Made by a program: the position numbers and the translations under genes | IMG/VR virus record: IMGVR_UViG_3300032214_000203 | Span: 1 to 54,539 of that record | Reading direction: 5' to 3' (one strand) | Source: a virus | DNA length: 54,539 nucleotides | Part shown: positions 24,518 through 30,753 of the stretch, piece after piece | How the letters are laid out: the number at the start of each line of letters is the position of its first letter | Numbering within the stretch: position 1 is the stretch's first letter | The notes under the pieces: model-generated | The model's database searches: none | What the model saw: the letters and a program-made list of their open reading frames with translations, nothing else | What the model was told of the DNA's origin: nothing

Positions 24518-26299
24518 GTGCAAATCGAACAACAAGTTCGCGGCGAGGCATACAGATTAGGGTTAGGTCAGCACAAGATTAAGTGCCCTAGCTGTAGCCA
24601 CAGCCGTAAGAATAAAACCGATAGAACGCTCTCGCTCCGCATCGAACAAGACCGCATCCTGTATCAATGCTGGCACTGCCAGCAACAGGGCATTGTTCCG
24701 TTGCGTGAGGAGATGCCAGAGCCAAAGGTGATGCCTATGTCCGTCGCGAAGAATGTCGTTAAAGACCCACTGTCAGCCGAAGCCGTCGCATGGCTTAACG
24801 CCCGTGGCATATCGAGGGAGACCGCCGAGAAGGCTGGCGTATCTTCGACGCGCCATTGGGTGCAGGCACTTGGCAAGGAGACCGAGTGCATTCAGTTCTC
24901 CTACAAGAACAAGGGGCAAGAATACGCATACAAGATCAGGTCAATGGAGGGCAAAGGTTTCTCCTGCAATGGCGCACCGCAGACCTTCTTCAACATCGAG
25001 AGCGTGAAGCGCAACGATTGGATGATCATCTGCGAAGGCGAGATGGATGCGCTGGCATTCATGGAAGCCGGGTATGACAGCGTTGTTTCCGTCCCGAACG
25101 GCGCAGTGATGAAGGTTGTCGATGGGCAGATCGATCCCAAAGAAGACAACAAATTCAAGTTCTTATGGGAAGCGAAGAAGCAGATCGACAACGCCGCTCG
25201 CATTGTCATTGCCACTGATAGCGACGAGCCCGGTCAGGCGATGGCTGAGGAGATGGCCCGCCGCATTGGCAAGGATCGTTGCTGGAAGGTGGAGTTCCCT
25301 GCCGGGTGCAAGGATGCCAACGACGTGCTGATGTTGGCTGGCAAGGAAGGTGTCGATGGCATCGTTGTGAATTGCAAGCCGTGGCCTGTCGCTGGTCTTT
25401 ACGACGCCGAGCATTTCTATGAAGAGCTTGACGACATTTACGACAGGGGCATGGGGCGTGGCGAAAGCACAGGCTATGACAACGTGGATGAGTTCTACAG
25501 CGTGGTGACAGGGCAGCTTACAGTGGTCACCGGGCACCCGTCATCCGGCAAGTCAGAGTTCATTGACCAGATCATGGTCAACTTAGCGCAGTCAAAGGAT
25601 TGGAAGTTCGCCATCTGTTCTTTTGAAAACGAGCCGCGCCTGCATATTGCGAAGTTGATTAGCAAGTACCTACGCAGACCGTTCTTCGATGGGCCGAGTG
25701 GTCGAATGACCAAGGATGAATTGGATCGCGGCAAGGAATTTGTTCAGTCGCACTTTTCTTTTTTGTATCAGGCTGACGGCTCTCTCTCCTCAGTGGAGAG
25801 CATCATTGAGAGGCTGAAGGTTGCAGTTCTGCGGCACGGTGTGCGCGGCGCGATCATCGACCCCTACAACTACATCCAGAAGGGCCGCGATGTCAGTGAG
25901 ACGGATTGGGTGTCTGATGTCCTGACCAAGCTGCGCGTCTTTGCTCAGGCACACGGCATCCACCTGTGGTTCGTGGCACACCCGACGAAGATGATGCGCG
26001 ATCAAAGCGGCAAGGTGCCAGCACCGAAGGGGTACGACATCTCTGGCTCTGCGGCATGGTTTGCCAAGGCAGACATTGGCCTGACTGTTCACAGGCCCGA
26101 CCCCGCTAACTCCATCAGTTCAGAGATACACATCTGGAAGTGCCGCTTCTCATGGGTCGGCAAGCAGGGGCAGGCTGAGTTGGACTTCGATGTTCCGACC
26201 TCGACGTATAAGGGGCACGTCCCCGATCCGTTCTTGGATACAGCTATCGTGGTGCCCAGACCTTTGAGTTACAAAGATGACGACGACTTCCCATTCTAG
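24518..26299 (+). CDS. primase-helicase (T7 gp4/Twinkle-like)
   Basis: A 593-residue protein with three parts. Zinc ribbon: C23-P-S-C26 and C51-W-H-C54. TOPRIM primase core: IICEGEMDALAF (E173) and ATDSDEPG (D234, D236). RecA/DnaB-like helicase: Walker A GHPSSGKSE (339-347, K345) and Walker B AIIDPYN (D448). It ends SYKDDDDFPF, a tip like that of SSB proteins. It primes and unwinds DNA at the fork. The GTG start lies at the foot of a hairpin, and the gene is downstream of control module A. No DNA polymerase gene is present nearby. Confidence 0.9.
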   Translation: MQIEQQVRGEAYRLGLGQHKIKCPSCSHSRKNKTDRTLSLRIEQDRILYQCWHCQQQGIVPLREEMPEPKVMPMSVAKNVVKDPLSAEAVAWLNARGISRETAEKAGVSSTRHWVQALGKETECIQFSYKNKGQEYAYKIRSMEGKGFSCNGAPQTFFNIESVKRNDWMIICEGEMDALAFMEAGYDSVVSVPNGAVMKVVDGQIDPKEDNKFKFLWEAKKQIDNAARIVIATDSDEPGQAMAEEMARRIGKDRCWKVEFPAGCKDANDVLMLAGKEGVDGIVVNCKPWPVAGLYDAEHFYEELDDIYDRGMGRGESTGYDNVDEFYSVVTGQLTVVTGHPSSGKSEFIDQIMVNLAQSKDWKFAICSFENEPRLHIAKLISKYLRRPFFDGPSGRMTKDELDRGKEFVQSHFSFLYQADGSLSSVESIIERLKVAVLRHGVRGAIIDPYNYIQKGRDVSETDWVSDVLTKLRVFAQAHGIHLWFVAHPTKMMRDQSGKVPAPKGYDISGSAAWFAKADIGLTVHRPDPANSISSEIHIWKCRFSWVGKQGQAELDFDVPTSTYKGHVPDPFLDTAIVVPRPLSYKDDDDFPF

Positions 26300-26447
26300 A
26301 ACGCTGATCACTGTCAGAACCCACGCAGATGGAGTTGTTCTGTTTGTGTGGGTTGATGGCAAAGAGGTGGCGCAGGTGGTGATGGATGCGCCACACTACC
26401 TTAACCACATCCATGAGATATGCAGCGCAGCAAGACTCAATTGTTGA
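26277..26447 (+). CDS. small overlapping protein after the primase-helicase
   Basis: A 56-residue frame starting in another frame 22 nt before the helicase stop (MTTTSHSRTLITVRTHADGV and on, ending SAARLNC). The ITVRTHADGVVLFVWVDGKE part looks like a beta-hairpin module. The RBS is weak, so expression would depend on coupling. It is the last gene before the terminator at 26544. Function unknown. Confidence 0.55.
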   Translation: MTTTSHSRTLITVRTHADGVVLFVWVDGKEVAQVVMDAPHYLNHIHEICSAARLNC

Positions 26448-26543
26448 CCGCAATAAATTGCGCTGCTACATGTTGTGCCAGACAGCCATTGGCACACAGT
26501 GCTTGGTGCGTCTCCGCTCTGACCGTTCGTAGAACACACCTAG

Positions 26544-26571
26544 TGGGTGGCTTTTTAGCCACCCATTTTTT
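26544..26571 (+). terminator. rho-independent terminator of the RusA/primase-helicase operon
   Basis: TGGGTGGCT and AGCCACCCA form a perfect 9-bp stem with a TTTT loop, followed by TTTTTT. It faces rightward transcription and lies exactly at the convergent junction with the leftward accessory operon. Confidence 0.9.
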
Positions 26572-26773
26572 AATGGTGCGTTGAGTTCGCGGCCTCTGCT
26601 TCTGCCCTACTCATCTCATTGAGAATAAGCCCAACTGATGTTGCGATAATTGGCCAGTCTTCTCTAAAAGAGTACACCTCCACCGTTCCGACAAACAGTT
26701 TTATGATGTCAGCCGCCCACATTTTTTGGGGGAGTGAGGCTATGATCTTTTCGATTTCGTCTTGGTCGTTCAT
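26570..26773 (-). CDS. small protein, unknown
   Basis: A 67-residue acidic protein (MNDQDEIEKIIASLPQ at the front, IIATSVGLILNEMSRAEAEA towards the end). It is the last gene of the long leftward operon and its stop touches the terminator of the opposing operon. No motif recognised; the hydrophobic IIATSVGLIL is too short and mixed to be a clear membrane span. Confidence 0.55.
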   Translation of the reverse strand: MNDQDEIEKIIASLPQKMWAADIIKLFVGTVEVYSFREDWPIIATSVGLILNEMSRAEAEAANSTHH

Positions 26774-26794
26774 GGCAAGATCACCTTTCCTGTT

Positions 26795-27553
26795 TCAATC
26801 AAGGCCAAGCAGTGCATCCGTTACCTCCTTCTTTATGCGGCGGCGAAGCAGGCTCTCCGCCTTGGCAAAGTCTTTGTTGAGTGCAGTGATGCGCCTGTTG
26901 CCGTTGTCCCAGCACATTACCCATCCTTCGTGCAGAACCGGAACACCGCCCGTGCCTGTCATGGTGATGCAGTTGTAAGCCCGCACATCATCCGCACGAA
27001 GGCGATCTAGCTTGCGCTCACTGGCGCGAAGGATCAGGTGGGTCTTGTCTCCATCAGATACGGTAGAAATTCCCCTGTTATAAACGCTCCTGATCCATGT
27101 CAGTGGGACATTTATCCTGTAGCTCTTACCAAAGTAGTGAGAGCTTTTCACATCGATGTATTCGTGGACGGACTTCTTGGCATGGATGCTATCCACCTTC
27201 ATCTTTGGAAAGCAACTGGCAACAAGCGACTTCATCCAGAGTTCGGTGCTTGCTTTGGCTTGCTCAAAAATTCCATCTTGTTTTCTGTTGATCAAGACGG
27301 CACGGCAGTTAGCGAGTTCTATATACGCCGCGTGGAGTGCGTTGTAGATGCCAGAATTAAAGGGATCACTCAGTATCCTTGCGAAGTCCGGCACCCCATG
27401 TGGTGGGGGAGTGCCATATTTATATTGATTTGGGTCTCTGCAGAAAGTCTTGCGTTGTTCTGGCGTGAAGTGCAGCATCTTGAACGTCTGGTCGAGATAG
27501 TATCCTGCCATTTTTGATCGCGCGTAGATGGCGCGTGTGTCCATGTTTTTCAT
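26795..27553 (-). CDS. unknown 252-residue phage protein
   Basis: 252 residues, basic overall, from an ATG preceded by GGAG at 7 nt. Features: an N-terminal charged region (MDTRAIYARSKMAGYYLDQ), a mid Trp/Tyr-containing region (VHEYIDVKSSHYFGKSYRIN), and a Lys/Arg-rich helical C-terminus (FAKAESLLRRRIKKEVTDAL). A TMTGTGGVPVLHEGWVMCW strand-turn segment suggests a beta domain. No known family recognised. It has its own upstream gap with a palindrome (27570) and a possible folded RNA, so it may be regulated separately. Confidence 0.6.
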   Translation of the reverse strand: MKNMDTRAIYARSKMAGYYLDQTFKMLHFTPEQRKTFCRDPNQYKYGTPPPHGVPDFARILSDPFNSGIYNALHAAYIELANCRAVLINRKQDGIFEQAKASTELWMKSLVASCFPKMKVDSIHAKKSVHEYIDVKSSHYFGKSYRINVPLTWIRSVYNRGISTVSDGDKTHLILRASERKLDRLRADDVRAYNCITMTGTGGVPVLHEGWVMCWDNGNRRITALNKDFAKAESLLRRRIKKEVTDALLGLD

Positions 27554-27569
27554 TTCCGATCTCCGATTT

Positions 27570-27581
27570 GTTCGTTTGAAC
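27570..27581. promoter_or_regulatory. GTTC-N4-GAAC palindrome before the 252-residue gene
   Basis: Perfect palindrome GTTCGTTTGAAC followed by TTTT on the plus strand, 17 bp upstream of the leftward start at 27553, where a repressor would block the leader or RBS region. Confidence 0.5.
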
Positions 27582-27641
27582 TTTTGTTATTGTTCTGCAC
27601 CCGCCAAAAGCGAGCGCCTGATATATTGATTGAGTGATTGC

Positions 27642-27716
27642 GAGGGGCACGATGGTGGATGATGAGCCGTAGCGCAGTCTGATCTTCGACCAACACAAAG
27701 CCTGTGTGCGCCCCTC
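27642..27716 (-). ncRNA. possible folded RNA, tRNA-sized
   Basis: On the leftward transcript, GAGGGGC and GCCCCTC close a 75-nt unit (7-bp stem) that holds a small hairpin ACAC-AGGCTTT-GTGT and a second weak hairpin around GGTC/GACT. The size and closing stem recall a tRNA, but there is no T-arm and no proper anticodon loop. It lies in the gap between two leftward genes. Confidence 0.25.
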
Positions 27717-27734
27717 ATGGACTAGGCTATCGCC

Positions 27735-28043
27735 TCAACCCATTGCTTGCAACCGTTTCTGTTCTTCTAATTTCTTCAAGGCGCGCTCGACCGAAGCCTT
27801 GCTGGCCGACAGCTTCACCTTCTTGGGCGGCTGGTATGGCTCAATCTTATCGACCCATACACGTTCCGGTGCGGTAAGCGGCTTGCCGAATGTCATGAGC
27901 GGCAGCACAATTCCGAACCGTTCGCATGCAGCCTCGATACTTTTTCTGTGGAAGCCAAAGTGTTTACTTGCCTGCCCTGCATTCCAGCGTTTAGCCAGTG
28001 CGCTCTCCATCATATCGCGCGTTATAATCCTGCGGCCATTCAT
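27735..28043 (-). CDS. helix-turn-helix protein
   Basis: 102 residues from an ATG with AAAGGAG upstream. The segment LAKRWNAGQASKHFGFHRKS then IEAACERFGI reads as a helix-turn-helix; the C-terminal part is Lys-rich (KKVKLSASKASVERALKKLEE). A small DNA-binding regulator is likely. Its first 53 nt overlap the end of the upstream gene in another frame, unusually long for this operon where overlaps are 1-8 nt; an internal Met-Met at residues 11-12 would shorten the overlap but lacks an RBS. Confidence 0.55.
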   Translation of the reverse strand: MNGRRIITRDMMESALAKRWNAGQASKHFGFHRKSIEAACERFGIVLPLMTFGKPLTAPERVWVDKIEPYQPPKKVKLSASKASVERALKKLEEQKRLQAMG

Positions 28044-28206
28044 TCTCGGCTCTCCTTTTGATGGTCTCGATTTCAGGCAATCTCTGCCTAGCCATATACT
28101 CTATCAGCTCAAAGTCTGATTGCTGAACCCACCAACCCGGCAGCTTGACGTAGCCTGCTTCACGCAGGGCGCGGGCCGCAGGGCTATCGCTGGATGCTCG
28201 GCTCAT
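27991..28206 (-). CDS. small protein, unknown
   Basis: 71 residues, starting inside the stop of the preceding gene (TGATG). The core GYVKLPGWWVQQSDFELIEYM is aromatic and could be a compact winged or helical domain. No family recognised. The 3' end overlaps the HTH gene by 53 nt. Confidence 0.55.
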   Translation of the reverse strand: MSRASSDSPAARALREAGYVKLPGWWVQQSDFELIEYMARQRLPEIETIKRRAENEWPQDYNARYDGERTG

Positions 28207-28379
28207 CAGTCGCTGTCCGTTGTGATTTCGTAAGCCACGAGATGCAGAACACCAACGGCGGCGGCGAGGGGCATTCGTCCGCTATACTCATAGATCAGGG
28301 CTTTGATGCGGTCGCCCAGTTCCCCGGTCACGTCCTCGGCCCGCTTGCCGTCGCCCTTAAAGATGCGGATGTCACTCAT
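28206..28379 (-). CDS. 57-residue protein, unknown
   Basis: A frame of 57 residues (MSDIRIFKGDGKRAEDVTGE at the front; PLAAAVGVLHLVAYEITTDS at the end) linked to both neighbours by overlapping start and stop codons and preceded by AAGGAGGT. The C-terminal half forms a hydrophobic helix, possibly buried rather than membrane-spanning. Function unknown. Confidence 0.6.
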   Translation of the reverse strand: MSDIRIFKGDGKRAEDVTGELGDRIKALIYEYSGRMPLAAAVGVLHLVAYEITTDSD

Positions 28380-28563
28380 GGGGCACCTCCTTCACATTCG
28401 CCCGCAGATACAGCTTCTTGGCCCCTGCCCCGCAGGTCGGGCATTTGGTTTCCCGCACCAGCTTGGACAGCTTCCGCGCATCCATCGGGAACAACGGCCC
28501 TGCGGAGAAGCCTGTGGCGCACTCGCCGCAACGGAAGTGCAGGCGCTTGTCTAGGTCAGTCAT
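28372..28563 (-). CDS. zinc-ribbon protein
   Basis: 63 residues from an ATG after GGAG. FRCGECATGF and TKCPTCGAGAKKLYL give two CxxC pairs about 30 residues apart, a classic zinc ribbon. Such small proteins are common in phage accessory operons; the target is unknown. The start overlaps the upstream stop, and the shared upstream junction is a 30-bp repeat (28569-28598). Confidence 0.65.
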   Translation of the reverse strand: MTDLDKRLHFRCGECATGFSAGPLFPMDARKLSKLVRETKCPTCGAGAKKLYLRANVKEVPHE

Positions 28564-28795
28564 GGGTGTCTCCTTTGATCTCTGCGAGGGTGGCGCGGCG
28601 GTGATGCCACCAATCGTTGTATTTTGGTGTGCCGTGTCGAAAGGGGCATTCCTCAAGGGCCAGCCCCACCGCCTTCGCCAGTTTGGCAGTCAGGGCTTCG
28701 ATGCGGTCGGCGGATTGGCGGCACCAATCGCAGGCCATCTCTTTGGTCGCATGTAGTGGATAGCCGCACGCGCCACAGCATTTTTCGTCAGTCAT
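28556..28795 (-). CDS. Cys-rich small protein, unknown
   Basis: 79 residues with CCGACGYPL and CDWC near the N-terminus (two CxxC-type knuckles), a central helix, then ECPFRHGTPKYNDWW. It ends RATLAEIKGDTHD. Nearly the same ending (RATLAEIKGESHE) closes the protein at 29130-29309, because both gene ends lie in an identical 30-bp DNA repeat. GGAGGT is present upstream. Confidence 0.6.
   Translation of the reverse strand: MTDEKCCGACGYPLHATKEMACDWCRQSADRIEALTAKLAKAVGLALEECPFRHGTPKYNDWWHHRRATLAEIKGDTHD
28569..28598. repeat. 30-bp gene-junction repeat, copy 1
   Basis: Identical over 30 bp to 29143-29172. It encodes the last residues of the leftward gene (ATLAEIKG) plus the RBS GGAG of the next gene. 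Confidence 0.8.
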
Positions 28796-28970
28796 CGTCC
28801 ACCTCCATCATCTGCTTCACCAGTGCTGGCACCTTGCGCCACTTGTACAGGCTTGAGACACCGACGCGGTGCGTCTCAGCCGCATGCTGCACGCCGAAAC
28901 GCTCGGCATCCTGCAAGGCGGCAAGGCGCAGGCAATCCGTCAGCCCGTAGTCTGGATGCAGCCCGGTCAT
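28788..28970 (-). CDS. small helix-turn-helix protein
   Basis: 60 residues from an ATG preceded by GGGGAG. AERFGVQHAAETHRVGVSSL followed by YKWRK is a helix-turn-helix of the homeodomain/transposase-N-terminal type. It could be a regulator or a remnant DNA-binding module. It overlaps both neighbours by a few nt. A second candidate binder for the repeated palindromes. Confidence 0.6.
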   Translation of the reverse strand: MTGLHPDYGLTDCLRLAALQDAERFGVQHAAETHRVGVSSLYKWRKVPALVKQMMEVDDD

Positions 28971-29137
28971 TTGACGCAACTCCCCTGCACCCACTGCTTG
29001 TCGGCGGCGAGGCACTGCTCGTAGCGCACCTGACCGCGCTCCAAGTCAGCGAAAATAATTTGCCCCATGCCGTAGAAAAATAGTCCCGCAACGGCGGTGA
29101 TGGCCAACGGCACGGCGTTGTCCCAGAAGTCACTCAT
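28967..29137 (-). CDS. 56-residue single-TM protein
   Basis: 56 residues: a short soluble front, one clear transmembrane helix (AVPLAITAVAGLFFYGMGQI, residues about 8-27), then a polar tail with two cysteines (EQCLAADKQW...GSCVK). It overlaps both neighbouring genes by about 4-8 nt and has GGAGAG before the ATG. Possibly an inner-membrane peptide of a lysis-control, exclusion or host-takeover type (inference). Confidence 0.6.
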   Translation of the reverse strand: MSDFWDNAVPLAITAVAGLFFYGMGQIIFADLERGQVRYEQCLAADKQWVQGSCVK

Positions 29138-29309
29138 GGCTCTCTCCTTTGATCTCTGCGAGGGTGGCGCGGGCCTTCTCTGCCAGAAACTTATTGCCAG
29201 TGTCCTTGGCGTATCGCTCTACGCGTCGAGTAAAATCCACCAAAACGGCTAACTGGTTTATGCGCTTTGCCGCCTCTCCTTCCCAAGAGTTGTCCGGTTT
29301 ATCTTTCAT
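29130..29309 (-). CDS. small protein, unknown
   Basis: 59 residues, charged and helical (EAAKRINQLAVLVDFTRRVE and on), from an ATG with GGGGG five bases upstream. The end RATLAEIKGESHE comes from the 30-bp repeat at 29143-29172. Its start overlaps the stop of the upstream gene. No family recognised. Confidence 0.55.
   Translation of the reverse strand: MKDKPDNSWEGEAAKRINQLAVLVDFTRRVERYAKDTGNKFLAEKARATLAEIKGESHE
29143..29172. repeat. 30-bp gene-junction repeat, copy 2
   Basis: Identical over 30 bp to 28569-28598, at the same place relative to gene end and next RBS. Confidence 0.8.
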
Positions 29310-29524
29310 CTGCGCCCCCTGTTCCAAGCCAGCCGCGAAATCTTGTTGGCCAAGTCATCCAGTTCCGCTACGCTGATGCCGGGATTGTCGAGCAGGGCGG
29401 TGTAGATCGCCCCAGTCAGGCGGCGAGACGGCAGGATTGCCGACCCCTGAATGATTGCGGCCACCGCCTCTGCCTGCACGTCCCGTGTCGGCATCCGCGC
29501 CGCTTGTTTCTTCCAGAACATCAT
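29306..29524 (-). CDS. small helical protein, unknown
   Basis: About 72 residues starting at the Met-Met pair that follows AGGAGAG. Helices VQAEAVAAIIQGSAILPSRR and TGAIYTALLDNPGISVAELD end in a basic tail WNRGRR. It is directly downstream of the VWA protein gene and could be a small partner, but nothing shows this. Confidence 0.55.
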   Translation of the reverse strand: MMFWKKQAARMPTRDVQAEAVAAIIQGSAILPSRRLTGAIYTALLDNPGISVAELDDLANKISRLAWNRGRR

Positions 29525-29547
29525 CTCTCTCCTCATGATGGTCATTG

Positions 29548-30675
29548 TTATGCTGCCTTCAGGTAGGTCGTCTCACCCCAAGGCGCTGCTGTTGCGTGGC
29601 TCCAACTCGACACCCACAATGTCGGATAGCTGGGTTCCTCTTCAGGATAATCCCAAACTTGCAGGTCACTCAAGTAAACCATGTTGTCCACCTCTAGCTC
29701 GTTATCTTCGATGTACTGGAACACGGGCGAGACCATCGTGCCGCCGCGACCGCCGACGTGTATCTCATCGATCACCTCGCCGCGCTCATAGCGCCGCACT
29801 GTCCGCACCTTTGTGTCGCAGGTGATGACCGTGACCGACGCTGGCATGATGTCCTCGCTGATCGCGTTCAACTCGCCAAGAAACTGTGTCAGTTCGCCAT
29901 GCGACACCGACCCGCTGGTGTCTATGCCGATCACCACGTTGCCAGCGCCGATCCTCTGGATTGAAGGCGCGACGATGCCAGCCATGTGATACATCGCACG
30001 CTGCGGTCGGCGCATGCTGTAGTCGTCGGGTTGGTCGCCACCAATGAACCGCCGCATGACATCACGCCAATCAACCTGCGCCTTCTTCATTTGCTGGATC
30101 ATCTGATCGATCTTGAGTGGCAGCTTGCCGACAGCCTTGGCTGCGTTCGCCGCCATCATGACCTTGCTGTCGATGCTGGCTTCCATCTGCTGCTGTTCAG
30201 CGTTCGACAGTTCCTTCCCGCTCTTGCCCTTGGCATCGACCACCTCGCCAAAGCCACTGCCCTTTGCCTTCTCGCCTATGTTCTCAGGCAGTCGGTCGTA
30301 AGCAGCCTCGGCGCTGAGGTCTTTGTATTGCTCATCCATCAGCGCACCCATTGGCAGGATGAACCCACCCTCGAACAGGATGGGGTTGATGACGTAGTCG
30401 CAGGCATAGTTCCAACGCTCAGGATCACGCAGCCCACGCCGCAGCATGTGCTTCATCACGATGTGCATGACCTCATGTGCCAGCACGCCAATGCATTCGT
30501 CTGGCGTCATCCGATCCACGAAGTCGGGCGACCACATGATGGACAGCCCGTCCGTACACATTGTCGGGATGGTCGGATCAGGTGAGACCTTCACCGACAG
30601 GCACAACGATCCAAAGAACGGGTGCCGCACCACCAACTGGGTGATGGCACGGGACATCTTCATTTGTGCGTCCAT
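29548..30675 (-). CDS. VWA-domain protein with DUF2201-like metallopeptidase N-domain
   Basis: 375 residues from the ATG 4-9 nt after GGAGG. The N-terminal part has the DUF2201 pattern: HEVMH (67-71), an Arg/Gly turn, then WNYACDYVIN (D93). A Lys/Gln linker leads to a VWA domain with a complete MIDAS: DTSGS (D252, S254, S256), T313 in GGRGGT, and D337 in YLSDLQ. Proteins of this kind work with MoxR ATPases, whose gene is immediately upstream here. The pair may remodel or mature metal- or cofactor-dependent target proteins; the phage target is unknown. A palindrome (30691) and a hairpin terminator separate it from the ATPase gene, so it may be controlled on its own. Confidence 0.8.
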   Translation of the reverse strand: MDAQMKMSRAITQLVVRHPFFGSLCLSVKVSPDPTIPTMCTDGLSIMWSPDFVDRMTPDECIGVLAHEVMHIVMKHMLRRGLRDPERWNYACDYVINPILFEGGFILPMGALMDEQYKDLSAEAAYDRLPENIGEKAKGSGFGEVVDAKGKSGKELSNAEQQQMEASIDSKVMMAANAAKAVGKLPLKIDQMIQQMKKAQVDWRDVMRRFIGGDQPDDYSMRRPQRAMYHMAGIVAPSIQRIGAGNVVIGIDTSGSVSHGELTQFLGELNAISEDIMPASVTVITCDTKVRTVRRYERGEVIDEIHVGGRGGTMVSPVFQYIEDNELEVDNMVYLSDLQVWDYPEEEPSYPTLWVSSWSHATAAPWGETTYLKAA

Positions 30676-30690
30676 GTTTTCCTCCAAAAA

Positions 30691-30702
30691 GTTCAAGTGA
30701 AC
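30691..30702. promoter_or_regulatory. GTTC-N4-GAAC palindrome before the VWA gene
   Basis: Perfect palindrome; on the leftward strand it reads GTTCACTTGAACTTTTT, running straight into the GGAGG RBS of the VWA gene. Confidence 0.55.
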
Positions 30703-30748
30703 TAAAAACCCCGTAGATTTTGCTAGCAAATTTCATTCGGGGTTTAGT
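30701..30748 (-). terminator. hairpin terminator between ATPase and VWA genes
   Basis: On the leftward strand AAACCCCG pairs with CGGGGTTT, followed by TTAG; the loop holds a second palindrome TTTGCTAGCAAA. It begins a few bases after the ATPase stop. The plus strand also has a T-rich 3' side (TTTAGTTTTG), so it may act in both directions. It would reduce read-through into the VWA gene. Confidence 0.6.
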
Positions 30749-30753
30749 TTTGT

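Noticed and set aside
27642-27716. tRNA gene
   Set aside because: Length and acceptor-like stem fit, but there is no T-arm, no 7-nt anticodon loop and no conserved tRNA bases.
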